From positions 1 to 38,368 of the IMG/VR virus record IMGVR_UViG_3300042503_002097: DNA of 38,368 nt; one strand, 5' to 3'. Positions within the stretch are counted from its first letter, which is position 1; each line of letters opens with the position of its first letter. The notes under the pieces were generated by a model that had not been told where the DNA came from, made no database searches, and worked only from the letters and a program-made list of their open reading frames with translations. Both the position numbers and the translations under genes were made by a program. Below are positions 8,287 to 17,204 of the stretch, one piece after another. The DNA comes from a virus.

Positions 8287-11200
8287 TATGCACGCTCCCG
8301 CGAATTGCGTTCTGCTTGTCGTATTTTTTCCATAACCTTGTTTGCAATAGCCTCGGAGTCTCCTCCTGATATTTCAAACGAATAATAGTTCGTAACGCCG
8401 CCGCTCGGTGCAGGAGCGGTAAGGGTAGGGCCTGTTGAACGAGGAGAAGCTGCGTCCCCCATTGCTCCTGGACCTGGAACAACATGAAGATGTCTGTCTC
8501 CCAGTGTTCCGTGGAACTCCGCAAACCCACCATTGGCGTGAACCATTCGCGCGTACATTCCAAGATTCTGACCGGTTAGGTCGTATGCGGAGCCGGTTGT
8601 GTGGTCAGAGTTTATGGAGCCAAGTGCGTAGTCGCGCAAAGAAGATGTGACAGTACGTTTGCCTGTTAGCTGTCCGTCCATCGCCGCATGGCGACCCATC
8701 GTCTGAGAAAGCTTGCTTGTCGTTGTGTCACCAATGTTTCCGGCACGGGGGGTTGATGTGTCTGGCGATTCGCTACCGCCCGAACTCTTGGGTGGCTTCA
8801 GAGTGAGATTGCCATTTTTGTCTTTCTGAACGGCAAGCCCCTTATTCCACCAAGCTGGACCGTCAGTGCCACCAAGCTGGGTACTCATAAAATTACTAGC
8901 GTTTGTATTAAATAAAGTTATAGCTTCGGTAAGTCCAACTGTCGCCTTTTTTTGTTCTTCCGTCATGCTCGCAATGGCGTTAAGTGCCGCGGTGTCTGTC
9001 TGCTCTATTTGGAAGCCTTTTAGTCCGTAATGTTTTTCGAATGCCTTTAACTGTTGTGCTGGGCTTAGTTTACGTTCACCATCAGTGCCGTACAGAATTC
9101 TCTTCATTTGATTTGTTTCTGTATCCCGTGTGGCTGTTGTTCCATCGGGTAGCAGTTGACCTGCTTTGACAATGCTGTCTTCGTCCATACGAGCCAGGTC
9201 GGCATTTACTCTAGAAAGCTGTGCTGGAGTTAGATTTCCCATTGCTGCAGTAAATAGCTCCGAGTCAATGGTGCGCCCGCTTTCACCTGAAAGACGTGAA
9301 CGAATTTGTGTTCCCAATTCACCGCTAACGCCGCCGGTTATCATTTCCATTGATTGTTGGAACGCTTCGTTGTCTGCATCGAAGTATTGTTCCATTCCTT
9401 CAAACTGTTGCCCTTCACCAAATGCAGTGCCGGGCGTAACACCGTCACCAAACAGTCTTGTGTAGGCCTCGAAAGCCTTCATACTGTCTCCACCGGCAGC
9501 TGCAAGTAGAGATGGTATTAACTGCTCCATCTGGGCGTTTATTGACTTGGTCTTCTCTTTCTTGGTTCCTTTACCCCTTCCTATGTCGCTTATTTTTGCA
9601 CCAATACTGTTAAGTGCAACTGCAGCTTCACCTGCTTCTCGTTCTTTTTTGAACGGATTTGCTCCAGCTAAAAACACGTCTGTAAGAGCAGCATTTAGCT
9701 GGTCTTTGTTTTTAATCAGATTGCCAGTAAATTCCTTCATTATGTCGCCATAGTCTTTTGTTACGTCATAAAGGTCAATACCGGTTTCTGCTGCGATTAA
9801 TTCAAGCTCTGCTGCACTTTTGCCGGTGTCTTTTGATAGCTGTTCAAGTCTTTTTTGATTTATTTTTTCAAATTTTTCCAAGTTTTTTGTAACATTAACA
9901 TCCGTGCCCTGCTGTAGTGCTCTTATTGCTCCCACCGGTTTGGCAAGCATTTCTTCTCTTTGTGTTTCTGTTAGTTTTTTTCCAGCCGATGTCTTAAAGT
10001 ACTCGTTTAATATTGCTTTAGGGTCTTTATATTCGTCTTCGTCATAAATGTCGGAAACTTTTGTCTCTCCATAACGCAGTTCTTGGTTTTTTGTTTTTCC
10101 GCCAGTTTTTGCTATTATTCCTTCGAGCTCGGCTCTTTGTGCATTTAAAGACGTATACATCTTTTTATTTACAGCCATAAAAGCGGCAGGACCGGTTAGT
10201 TTTTCACCCTTTTGTGCTTTTTCGGCATTTTTTTGAAGCTGGCTTTGAGCTGAGCTAAGTACACCTGCATACATCGAAGCAAGGCTCGACTTTGCTGCTT
10301 CTTGAGCAAGTTTTAGTTTGTACTTACCTGCGTTAACGGCTCCCGATATTGCGCCAACTAATGCACCGACTCCAGCGCCAATAGCCGCTCCGTAAGGTCC
10401 AAGCATTCCTCCAATTGCTGCTCCACCGGCAGCACCCGAGAGGGCCCCCTTGCCGGCTCCACGAGCAGTTAGGGCTCCACCGATTCCTGCTACCGCAATA
10501 CCAAGGCGGGGGTCAATCTGAGCAGCCATACCACCCAGTGCCATTGCTCCACGCATTTCTTCTGGGGCGTATTGGCTTGCCACGCCCAATGCCATACCGG
10601 CACCCATGCGTCCACCTGTGCTCTTTGCAAATCTATTGTTATAAGCGTTTCCTGCTTTTGAATAGTTTCTACTAACTCTGTTTAGAGCTGAAGCTCTACT
10701 TAATCTGGCACTGAGCCTTCCCATTCTTGTATCTCTGCCGGTTCGAGGGTCGATTTCTTGCTGATATTTTGCGTCAATCTGGTCCCTTATTTCCTTAAGG
10801 TTGTTGTACTGGCCTTTTTCTGGGTCCCAGGCTCCGGAGTTGAGGTATGCCATCGCGCCACGACCTGCACCAACAAGCCTTCTTGCTCCATATTGAGCTC
10901 TGTCAGCCCCAGCTCGCGCCCCTCTTCTTAGGTTCTTGGCGGTATTTCTTGCACCTTCTCCGATTGAAGGTCGTACGCTTTCGTCTTTGTAATCCTCCGC
11001 TCTATACATTGGAGAAGACTGAACAAGCTGAATCAATTGAGCGCGACTCATGTTCTGGGTTATCTGGTCACCCATCCCTGTAAATGTTGCTTGATTTGCT
11101 AAGTCGGCTCTTGATTTTCCTTGGAGAACCCGCATCGCATGAACGTCTGGGTTATCGGCATACGGCCCACCTTTGGTTCCCTGATTCACCAACGCATAAG

Positions 11201-13190
11201 CCAAGCCTCTGCCTGTTGCAAGTTTTTCGTCAAACCTTCTAGCACGTCGTTCTTCAAGGTTGCTGTCTTGAACCTGGATTTGACTACCGCGTCTTACGCT
11301 GTAAAGGAATGAGTTTCTTCCAGTGTTTTGGAGGTCTTCCATTGATTGAGTTCTATTTTGCAGATTATTAGCGTAGGTTTGTGCATCAGTAGTTTTGGAA
11401 ATTGAACCTCCAGTTGTTTTGAACTTCAATCCTGCGTCAGTTGCTGCCGCTGCTCCTGAAGCTAGGCGGCCCGCCTCTCCGCCGCCACCGCCACCGCCGC
11501 CAGGTCCGGTAGGTCCTGCACCTCCGATGACGACATTTCCCGCATTAACGGTCATGTTTTTGGTGTTAAAACCTTCTCCGGTCATCCCTGGAAGGAATCC
11601 ACCCTTAACGCTCGATAGTTTTTTGCTCGCAACATTAAAAGCCATAAGGGGAGCAAGCGCGGTAGCTAAGCCACCACCGGCAAACGGTGTCATCACTTTT
11701 GAAATCAAACCAAAGACGCCAGTCAAGCCACTTATCATGTCATTAATAAATGGAGCCATATCGGCGAACATTCTTTTCATTCCACCAAAAAATTCTGAAA
11801 GCTTGTCGATAAACCCGGCTATTCTTTCGCCGAATTCAGCCATGTCATCTTGGTTGTCTATAAGCAGCGCGCGAAACAACGTTAGGTTGGATGCCCCTCT
11901 TTTGATTGCCCCCCATATGGGGTCCCATGCTTTGTAGATAACTTTTGCGCCGTCTATTAGCGGTCGTGTTTGGTCAAGAACCTCGTTCCAGCCTCTTTTA
12001 AAGTTTATGAACCAGTCGCCCATTCTTCCAAAAGCACCTTGAGCAGCAGGGAGATATTCCCGAATGGTCTTAACCATCCAGTTGCTGACCTTTTCTACAA
12101 CGCTTGCTACACCGTCAAAGTAGCCTTCGCTGCCCATTGTGTACTGAACTGTGCCGAGAATTCTTTGCATGTCTCTTTTAATGACATCAAAAACTTCTGC
12201 AAAAGATTTTTTTAAGGGCTCGAGGAAATAGTCACCAACATCTGCAAATGCTCCACGTAGCTGAGTCATGTACCCTTTTAGTTGCGACATTAGGGTGCTA
12301 TTTACTGCAGCAAACTGTCCGGTAACTCCGCCCTTTTTTGCAAGGTCTCCGGACATAAGAAGTTCTTCAAATTGCTTCTTTGTCTTTACGTTCGCATCCT
12401 TGACTGCTTTTTCCATTTCTGGACCAAGTTTTTTTGCTTCAGTAAGAACGTCGGAAATTCCTTTTTTCTTATCTTTAAGCGTGGAGATAACAACTGCAAC
12501 TTGTTCTAAGCCTTTGGCTGGGTCTTGACCCGCTGAACCAAAATCCATAAGAGCCTTAATTGCTCCAGTACTCTGGTTGAGCTGTACGGTATTCATTGTC
12601 TTCGACATTGTTCCGTAGGCTTTGTTAAGGGCCTCTATACCGAGGGATGCAAGCTCGGCATCACTTTGCATGTTTCGCATGGCCATGCGTGTCTGATTCA
12701 TTGCTGAACCAAAAGCTGGAGCTCCCTTGCCCCTGTATGCATACATAGCGGCTTGTTGTTCTCTTATGGCCGCAGAAAACCCAGCTAACGCCACAGTCGC
12801 AAATGCCGCACCTTGTGCTGCAAGACCCATTGCCCCCTTGTACGCCTTCATAATGTATTGCCCTGCGACAAATAAAGCGTGGACACCGACCATCGTTGCG
12901 CCCAATAGAGCCATTTCGACAACAACACCCTTGATGGCTAATTTCAAGAAACCGCCGAGCATTTTTCCCATCATTTTTGCGCCGGCGTCTACCTGGTCAA
13001 AATGTCTTTTCCACCCACTGGTTACGTTTTTTAGAGCACTTGCAGTTGTTCCAGCGTACTGTTCGACTTTTCTCCCGCTAGAAAAGCGGTTTTCCATCTT
13101 TTTGAGCGCAGACATTTCCGCCACCGCGCTCTTGAGCTCGCGCGTGTTCGCATTAAATTTAATTTTAACGTTGACGGTTTCGTCTGCCAT
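8286..13190 (-). CDS. Tail tape measure protein with C-terminal M15-like peptidase
   Basis: This 1634-residue protein sets tail length and passes through the tail tube. Seen directly are an N-terminal coiled/helical part, hydrophobic segments near residues 75-150 and again around 920-960 (Gly/Ala-rich), a poly-Gly linker around 560, and long Lys/Glu/Ala-rich helical tracts. The C-terminal domain (about 1480-1600) has a DD-carboxypeptidase/VanY (M15-like) zinc site: SDHTTGSAYDL with H1530 and D1537, then HLH at H1567/H1569. That domain would cut peptidoglycan crosslinks during injection. The start chosen is the ATG at 13190, because GGAG lies 7 bases upstream. The longer TTG frame from 13238 has no ribosome site and would add only 16 residues. 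Confidence 0.92.
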   Translation of the reverse strand: MADETVNVKIKFNANTRELKSAVAEMSALKKMENRFSSGRKVEQYAGTTASALKNVTSGWKRHFDQVDAGAKMMGKMLGGFLKLAIKGVVVEMALLGATMVGVHALFVAGQYIMKAYKGAMGLAAQGAAFATVALAGFSAAIREQQAAMYAYRGKGAPAFGSAMNQTRMAMRNMQSDAELASLGIEALNKAYGTMSKTMNTVQLNQSTGAIKALMDFGSAGQDPAKGLEQVAVVISTLKDKKKGISDVLTEAKKLGPEMEKAVKDANVKTKKQFEELLMSGDLAKKGGVTGQFAAVNSTLMSQLKGYMTQLRGAFADVGDYFLEPLKKSFAEVFDVIKRDMQRILGTVQYTMGSEGYFDGVASVVEKVSNWMVKTIREYLPAAQGAFGRMGDWFINFKRGWNEVLDQTRPLIDGAKVIYKAWDPIWGAIKRGASNLTLFRALLIDNQDDMAEFGERIAGFIDKLSEFFGGMKRMFADMAPFINDMISGLTGVFGLISKVMTPFAGGGLATALAPLMAFNVASKKLSSVKGGFLPGMTGEGFNTKNMTVNAGNVVIGGAGPTGPGGGGGGGGEAGRLASGAAAATDAGLKFKTTGGSISKTTDAQTYANNLQNRTQSMEDLQNTGRNSFLYSVRRGSQIQVQDSNLEERRARRFDEKLATGRGLAYALVNQGTKGGPYADNPDVHAMRVLQGKSRADLANQATFTGMGDQITQNMSRAQLIQLVQSSPMYRAEDYKDESVRPSIGEGARNTAKNLRRGARAGADRAQYGARRLVGAGRGAMAYLNSGAWDPEKGQYNNLKEIRDQIDAKYQQEIDPRTGRDTRMGRLSARLSRASALNRVSRNYSKAGNAYNNRFAKSTGGRMGAGMALGVASQYAPEEMRGAMALGGMAAQIDPRLGIAVAGIGGALTARGAGKGALSGAAGGAAIGGMLGPYGAAIGAGVGALVGAISGAVNAGKYKLKLAQEAAKSSLASMYAGVLSSAQSQLQKNAEKAQKGEKLTGPAAFMAVNKKMYTSLNAQRAELEGIIAKTGGKTKNQELRYGETKVSDIYDEDEYKDPKAILNEYFKTSAGKKLTETQREEMLAKPVGAIRALQQGTDVNVTKNLEKFEKINQKRLEQLSKDTGKSAAELELIAAETGIDLYDVTKDYGDIMKEFTGNLIKNKDQLNAALTDVFLAGANPFKKEREAGEAAVALNSIGAKISDIGRGKGTKKEKTKSINAQMEQLIPSLLAAAGGDSMKAFEAYTRLFGDGVTPGTAFGEGQQFEGMEQYFDADNEAFQQSMEMITGGVSGELGTQIRSRLSGESGRTIDSELFTAAMGNLTPAQLSRVNADLARMDEDSIVKAGQLLPDGTTATRDTETNQMKRILYGTDGERKLSPAQQLKAFEKHYGLKGFQIEQTDTAALNAIASMTEEQKKATVGLTEAITLFNTNASNFMSTQLGGTDGPAWWNKGLAVQKDKNGNLTLKPPKSSGGSESPDTSTPRAGNIGDTTTSKLSQTMGRHAAMDGQLTGKRTVTSSLRDYALGSINSDHTTGSAYDLTGQNLGMYARMVHANGGFAEFHGTLGDRHLHVVPGPGAMGDAASPRSTGPTLTAPAPSGGVTNYYSFEISGGDSEAIANKVMEKIRQAERNSRERA

Positions 13191-13197
13191 CGACTTA

Positions 13198-13201
13198 CTC
13201 C
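13198..13201 (-). promoter_or_regulatory. Shine-Dalgarno deciding the tape measure start
   Basis: GGAG on the minus strand lies 7 bases before the ATG at 13190. It favours this start over the in-frame TTG at 13238. Confidence 0.8.
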
Positions 13202-13250
13202 GAGTGATTTTTAAGTCACGTGAGTGTAAGGCGGCCAAGCTTTGGGGTGT

Positions 13251-13966
13251 TTAGCCCTGAGTCTTCGACTTGCGCTCTTGCTCTTCGCGGTCGTTAGTTA
13301 TAACTGTAGCACAGGCAAGTATAATCATCCAGTCAGTATCCGTCGTGTTTAGTATGTCTAACGGATTTAAGCCAAAAGCTTCTGCTATTCGTGCAGCAGT
13401 CTTTATTTTGGAATCTTCGACTAGTTCGTCGAAGACTCCTTCGTAGGGTCCACAGCTGCCACCGTGTCTGAGTACCCAGCAGCGTCAAGAATCGCAAGGG
13501 CTGCTGATTCAACGTGGGGGTCAACACCAAAGAGGGCGCGGACAGCATCGGGAACAGGGCGTGTGGTTTCCGTCATGTCGAGAATCAAAGGGTGACCGAA
13601 CGTCATGTTGTTGCCGTTCTCGTCGAGAATCTCTTCATCATCAATGCAGATTCCGATTGTTGTATGGCCAATAACAAGACATGCAAACTTTGTTGCGTCT
13701 AGGCCGTTTCGTGAATCTTCTCCGGCATTCTTGCGCCAGTTCTTCATCTGTGACTGCGTAATGTTTGGGCTCACCTTAATGCTGATGCCCGGACGCTCTG
13801 TGACAGGAATATGGACAACGTTTCTTTCCACCTTCTTAGTGATGATAGAGCGCAGTCTTTCAAGCTGCGTCTCTTCCTTCACTGCTGGTGAAAGTTGCTC
13901 ACGAACCTTTTTAGGGGCCTTCGAGTCATCTGCGTCGTCTTGGGTGTAAAGGGTGTTATCGCTCAT
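13251..13966 (-). CDS. Tail assembly chaperone, long form by -1 frameshift
   Basis: After the short chaperone's frame, the -1 frame is open from a TGA at 13485-13487 to a TAA at 13251-13253. Past the shift it encodes a well-formed domain: VFDELVEDSKIKTAARIAEA, then GLNPLDILNTTDTDWMIILA and a charged tail ending in SKTQG. This 'TDxDW' C-terminal domain, just upstream of the tape measure gene, is what the G/GT-type frameshift product of tailed phages looks like. The product would be about 238 residues. The crossing must occur between 13485 and 13421, where the zero frame stops at TAG. I see no textbook slippery heptamer there, so the exact site is open. The +1 frame gives no sensible protein. 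Confidence 0.7.
13421..13966 (-). CDS. Tail assembly chaperone, short form
   Basis: This 181-residue protein lies between the tube and tape measure genes, the fixed place for tail assembly chaperones (lambda gpG equivalent). It is acidic at the N-terminus, has a Lys/Arg stretch near 40-50, a mixed core and an acidic tail. Such chaperones coat the tape measure protein before tube polymerisation and are absent from the virion. It ends at TAG 13421-13423, and a -1 shift upstream of that stop would give the long form. The ATG is preceded by AGG at about 8 bases. A small hairpin lies between this gene and the tube gene. Confidence 0.8.
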   Translation of the reverse strand: MSDNTLYTQDDADDSKAPKKVREQLSPAVKEETQLERLRSIITKKVERNVVHIPVTERPGISIKVSPNITQSQMKNWRKNAGEDSRNGLDATKFACLVIGHTTIGICIDDEEILDENGNNMTFGHPLILDMTETTRPVPDAVRALFGVDPHVESAALAILDAAGYSDTVAAVDPTKESSTN

Positions 13967-13980
13967 GCGATAAACCTAGC

Positions 13981-13996
13981 ACAGGGTTTCCCCTGT
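13981..13996 (-). terminator. Hairpin between tube and chaperone genes (attenuator candidate)
   Basis: A 6-base perfect stem (ACAGGG/CCCTGT) encloses a GAAA tetraloop on the minus strand, just after the tube stop and before the chaperone ATG. It has no strong U-run, so it may slow or stabilise the transcript rather than end it. That would fit the need for much more tube than chaperone. Confidence 0.35.
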
Positions 13997-14004
13997 TATT
14001 GCAA

Positions 14005-14508
14005 CTAGGCTATTACTGGTCCAACGTCGGAGATTGCGAATGTAAGAGCAAACGTTGCTGGTGCACCCGAAGATGAGTCACCGTCTGGTTCGGTAAGGCC
14101 GACCAGAAGAGCGTTTGTATAGATACGGTCGTTCGTCGGGTCACGGATATCACAGTCATAAACCGAAACGGTGATGTTGTAATAAGCGGTTCCAACAAAG
14201 CGACGGAGACCCTTTATCTTTTGTCCGATTCCGGCTGCTGTAAGGGCTTCTGCCATATCGTCATCGTAGTGAGCGGTGAGCGTAATGTCACCTATTTCCG
14301 ATGGGGCGCAAAGCACTGTCGGACGACGGGAGCCGCCTTCGTAGATTTTTTCCACAGATGCGGTTATTTCTCCACCAGAAACCTGAGCAAAACGGAAACC
14401 TTGCCATCTTGGAAGGTTTGCTTGTACATTGGTTTGCTGTCTTGCGTTATCCGTAAACGTACTTGGGTTAATTGTTGCCAGTACTTGACGTTGAGCTACT
14501 TTTGCCAT
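14005..14508 (-). CDS. Tail tube protein
   Basis: At 167 residues the protein has the size and composition of contractile-phage tail tube subunits. It sits directly after the sheath gene and before the chaperones, where the tube gene always lies. Seen are a beta-rich N-terminal part (PRWQGFRFAQVSGGEITA), a middle with DITLTAHYDDDMAEAL, and a C-terminal strand pair ending in ATFALTFAISDVG. The phrase PTVLCAPSEIGDITLTAHYD fits tube proteins of this kind. A GGAGG ribosome site 8 bases upstream of the ATG suggests high expression, as expected for a major structural protein. Confidence 0.85.
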   Translation of the reverse strand: MAKVAQRQVLATINPSTFTDNARQQTNVQANLPRWQGFRFAQVSGGEITASVEKIYEGGSRRPTVLCAPSEIGDITLTAHYDDDMAEALTAAGIGQKIKGLRRFVGTAYYNITVSVYDCDIRDPTNDRIYTNALLVGLTEPDGDSSSGAPATFALTFAISDVGPVIA

Positions 14509-14516
14509 TGGTTATT

Positions 14517-14521
14517 CCTCC
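14517..14521 (-). promoter_or_regulatory. Strong Shine-Dalgarno of the tail tube gene
   Basis: GGAGG on the minus strand lies 8 bases before the ATG at 14508. It is the strongest ribosome site noted in the tail operon and is consistent with an abundant protein. Confidence 0.75.
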
Positions 14522-14523
14522 GA

Positions 14524-15987
14524 TTAAACCACTGATGAGGTTAGGTTGGACTTGACGATGTCAATCTCAATCTTGTCACCAACACTGCTGACGCGCACTC
14601 CGACTTTTGCCTTTACAAGGCCCGTAGCTAGTTGTGCTGTTGGATTGAGAGTTGTGTCGCACTTTACCGTGTATCCATCGTCCAGCTGGCGACCGGAAAG
14701 GTCAAAAGCTGGGTAAAGTGCGCCAATTCCGCGCATTACGGAAAGAATCGATATCAGTCGTGATTCGATATTGGAGAAGACTGTGTTGCGGCCGTCTATC
14801 GTGCTGAAAACAACATCCTCAATCGAGCGGTAGCACTCTGTGACGATTGTGTTTACAACGTCCTGCTGGGTAATGTAGCGGAAGTTGTCAGTATCGGAAG
14901 AGCAAGAACGCGCACCGTAGATACGAATTGAATTTTGAATCAATCTAATTGCGTTTACAAAGTTGTCATCGAGGTCATCGCCGACGGTCTTATCGATTGC
15001 GGTCTTGACGCCAGTAACAAACTTTGCCACTGATACAAGACCTGCTGCAGGAAGATGTGGTCCGGTCTGGTTGTGAGCAGCTGCTCGCTTGCCGGCAACG
15101 TAACCGACTGGAGGAACGAATCTTGTAACACCTGGGGTGGCGGTTGGAACCTCAACCCATGGGTAGTACATTCCTGCATGTTCTGCACCGTCAAGTGCTT
15201 GCACTTCTAGCGCTGATGTCTTGACGTCAGCTGCGGATGCTGTTTCTCCTGCGTGAAGAATTGCTACCCTGCTGTATGCATTTGCGTGAGCAACAAGGCC
15301 ATCACGAACGGTGTCGTGTGAACTCTCTGGGCAAGTAACAGCGCCGGTACCGAGAGCATCACCAAATGCCTCAAGAGCTGTTACGTAATCTCCGACTACG
15401 ACAGCCAAACGGTCATCCGCTCCAGCAGTAAGTGCCGTTTTTTCTACGGCGATAGGAAGAAGCGTGGAGGACACAACCGTTGCAGTAACGTATCTTGTAG
15501 CGATGGCGCTTAGGTTTACTCGTCCTGCTGCTTGTGCCGTGCTGGTGACAACGCCGGTTGTGTAGAAAGGAAGGGCGGCATCTGCAAGATAAAGGTTGAG
15601 CTTAAATTTGCCAGCTGAAGGAACTGTAACTTCTGCTTTAACGTCGCTGCTCCAAGCACCGGCGCCGTTTGCTGTCAGCGTCAAGGCTGGGGCAGCACTA
15701 GCAGAGTTGAGGGTCAAGCTACCAGAGGTGGCTGCAGCACCAACAACACGCGAAACTATCGCGCGGGTGCCGCCCTCTTCAAAGAAGGTTTCCAATGTTG
15801 GATGAAGATACGCGTACGACTGATAGCCGCCGAAAATATCCTCAAAAGCCGAAAGGCTTTCTACGACCACTGGCTCAGCTGCAGGTCCGCGCTCTGCGAG
15901 ACCCACAACAAAGAGCTGTGATGATTCACGAACCGTGGCAGTTGAAGGGCCGGTTCTAACTGAAGTTGAAATGACTACGCCAGGCAT
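14524..15987 (-). CDS. Tail sheath protein
   Basis: This 487-residue protein begins MPGVVISTSVRTGPS, the usual sheath N-terminus, followed by QLFVVGLAERGPAAEPVVV and SAFEDIFGGYQSYAYLHPTLETFF with GGTRAIVSRVVG. These are conserved features of contractile tail sheath proteins. The C-terminal half carries AIRLIQNSIRIYGARS and a terminal region with VKAKVGVRVSSVGDKIEI that docks to the neighbouring subunit. Sheath subunits surround the tube and contract on adsorption. GAGG about 5 bases upstream of the ATG is a plausible ribosome site. The gene follows a 118-base spacer, one of the longest in the tail region. Confidence 0.95.
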   Translation of the reverse strand: MPGVVISTSVRTGPSTATVRESSQLFVVGLAERGPAAEPVVVESLSAFEDIFGGYQSYAYLHPTLETFFEEGGTRAIVSRVVGAAATSGSLTLNSASAAPALTLTANGAGAWSSDVKAEVTVPSAGKFKLNLYLADAALPFYTTGVVTSTAQAAGRVNLSAIATRYVTATVVSSTLLPIAVEKTALTAGADDRLAVVVGDYVTALEAFGDALGTGAVTCPESSHDTVRDGLVAHANAYSRVAILHAGETASAADVKTSALEVQALDGAEHAGMYYPWVEVPTATPGVTRFVPPVGYVAGKRAAAHNQTGPHLPAAGLVSVAKFVTGVKTAIDKTVGDDLDDNFVNAIRLIQNSIRIYGARSCSSDTDNFRYITQQDVVNTIVTECYRSIEDVVFSTIDGRNTVFSNIESRLISILSVMRGIGALYPAFDLSGRQLDDGYTVKCDTTLNPTAQLATGLVKAKVGVRVSSVGDKIEIDIVKSNLTSSVV

Positions 15988-16105
15988 GCGACCTCACTGT
16001 TGTTGCGATACGGCTAATCCCGTTTGAGACTCAATTGTACAGAGGGGTAGGGAATATTTGGTGCAACTATGTATTTAACTTGAAAACAAAAGCTTTCACT
16101 AATTA
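15988..16105 (-). promoter_or_regulatory. Spacer upstream of sheath gene with possible promoter
   Basis: Within this 118-base spacer the minus strand has a -10-like TACAAT at 16034-16039, with TTGCAC at 16061-16066. The 21-base distance is longer than usual, so the pairing is weak. A promoter here would raise sheath and tube expression. Nothing else is recognised in the spacer. Confidence 0.3.
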
Positions 16106-16708
16106 TCACAGTGCTGGAATTTCCTGGCCAGCTCCTACAGAGACTGTTTCTATGTCTATTTGCTGAACAATACCAATAGGTTCTCTTGTGACGACTTCAT
16201 CAATGTCAAGAGTGTAGGAAATATATGAACCGGCCATCATTCGGTCCCCCTTAAGAAGAGTGATGTCCGAGTAATCTTCTCTAATGCTTGACTCGTCGAT
16301 AATTGCGCGGAAACTAGTTCTAACGTCGTAGGCCTTTAGGCACGGATAATCAAGCAATGCCGAGCGCACGACTGTTGTCAATCTGTCTCGCATGACGGTT
16401 GCTTCAGCGTTTCCTTCAGTACGAACCCATGTGTAAGTTCTCATACTGTAAGACACTCTGTAGAGTGGGTCTGCTTCAACGAATCCAATTCTCGATAGAC
16501 CGTTCATGGAGACAGCAACGGTGATTACTGTTGGCCATGCGTCTATGGCTTGAGGTTCGTAGGCGATGTATTCTTCTGGGTCTGGCAGGTCTGTACTGTC
16601 CAGATTCCAGCCGTTTCTATATCGAATAAGACGAAGAGGGATGTCCTGTTTAAGGTAGTCGTTCACATATTTTTTTGCAAAGTGAGCACCGTTCATTAAG
16701 TCGCTCAT
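16106..16708 (-). CDS. Putative tail terminator/completion protein
   Basis: This 200-residue protein lies between a virion morphogenesis-like gene and the sheath gene, where contractile phages encode the tail terminator or neck protein. It has an N-terminal helix (FAKKYVNDYLKQDIPLRLIRY), then a beta-rich core with WPTVITVAVSMNGLSRIGFV and YRVSYSMRTYTWVRTEG, then MRDRLTTVVRSALLDYPCL. That alternation, with a helix carrying a paired RD/LR pattern, recalls terminator proteins, but I see no unique motif. The ATG overlaps the upstream stop (ATGA), so it is translated with the preceding gene. The role is called from position and rough shape. Confidence 0.55.
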   Translation of the reverse strand: MSDLMNGAHFAKKYVNDYLKQDIPLRLIRYRNGWNLDSTDLPDPEEYIAYEPQAIDAWPTVITVAVSMNGLSRIGFVEADPLYRVSYSMRTYTWVRTEGNAEATVMRDRLTTVVRSALLDYPCLKAYDVRTSFRAIIDESSIREDYSDITLLKGDRMMAGSYISYTLDIDEVVTREPIGIVQQIDIETVSVGAGQEIPAL

Positions 16709-17199
16709 GTAAGCCTGCTTCCGTGTTTGACGTACTGACCGGCCTTTTTGCCAATCTCCCTATCAAAGTCTCTTGGGATGAAAACAATGGGTCTCGCCGG
16801 CATGTGTCGAGTTCCGTATTGATGAAATTTAGCAATGCTGCTGTCTACGGCCAAAACCACTGTTTGGTCTGTCATTTTGCTTTCAGAGTTAGCCGATATG
16901 TTCTCGATACTTCTAAACAGGCCGCCCGACTGTACGAGCATAGGAGCCCCCGGGAACCTAACAGCCTTCCACGCCCCATAAACAGGGTCCAGTGGCTCCC
17001 AGGCGCCTTTAAGCATCGCTCTGGCTGACATCAGGCCCATCATCGTGAAGTTCTCCGAAAAAGCTCTCTCAAGCTTTTCTGCACCCCATTTAAGAACTGG
17101 TCTCATATTGTCAACCCTGTCGCCCATTGCTTCAAGTCTGTCGAAGGCCTCGTCTGACCTAACATTGACAACAATCGAATACTTAACCTGACGAGCCAT
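16705..17199 (-). CDS. Virion morphogenesis / tail completion protein (HK97 gp10/Mu gpG-like)
   Basis: This 164-residue protein has the pattern of the HK97 gp10 / phage virion morphogenesis group. An N-terminal helix contains DNMRPVLKWGAEKLERAFSE. A middle part has WEPLDPVYGAWK and PMLVQSGGLFRSI, and the end has KFHQYGTRHMPARPIVFIPR. 'LxxSGxLxxSI' and 'QYGT...PARPF/I' are family hallmarks, and both are present. Proteins of this type help close the tail top and join it to the head. It lies 5 bases after the connector gene and overlaps the next gene by 4 bases, so the three head-tail joining genes are one translational unit. Confidence 0.82.
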   Translation of the reverse strand: MARQVKYSIVVNVRSDEAFDRLEAMGDRVDNMRPVLKWGAEKLERAFSENFTMMGLMSARAMLKGAWEPLDPVYGAWKAVRFPGAPMLVQSGGLFRSIENISANSESKMTDQTVVLAVDSSIAKFHQYGTRHMPARPIVFIPRDFDREIGKKAGQYVKHGSRLT

Positions 17200-17204
17200 T
17201 ATTT

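Noticed and set aside
11395-11937. Plus-strand open frame of 180 codons inside the tape measure gene
   Set aside because: It is the reverse of the Gly/Ala-rich tape measure region, low-complexity (Pro/Ala), and has no ribosome site or family likeness.
13191-13238. TTG start extending the tape measure protein by 16 residues
   Set aside because: No ribosome site precedes it, while the ATG at 13190 has GGAG at 7 bases.
12727-13254. Plus-strand open frame of 175 codons at the tape measure N-terminal end
   Set aside because: It is a mirror of the helical tape measure frame, lacks a plausible start signal, and faces a well-supported gene.
13333-13548. Minus-strand frame in the +1 phase overlapping the chaperone
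   Set aside because: Its Arg/Ser/Leu-rich product has no chaperone features. The -1 phase gives the sensible domain instead.
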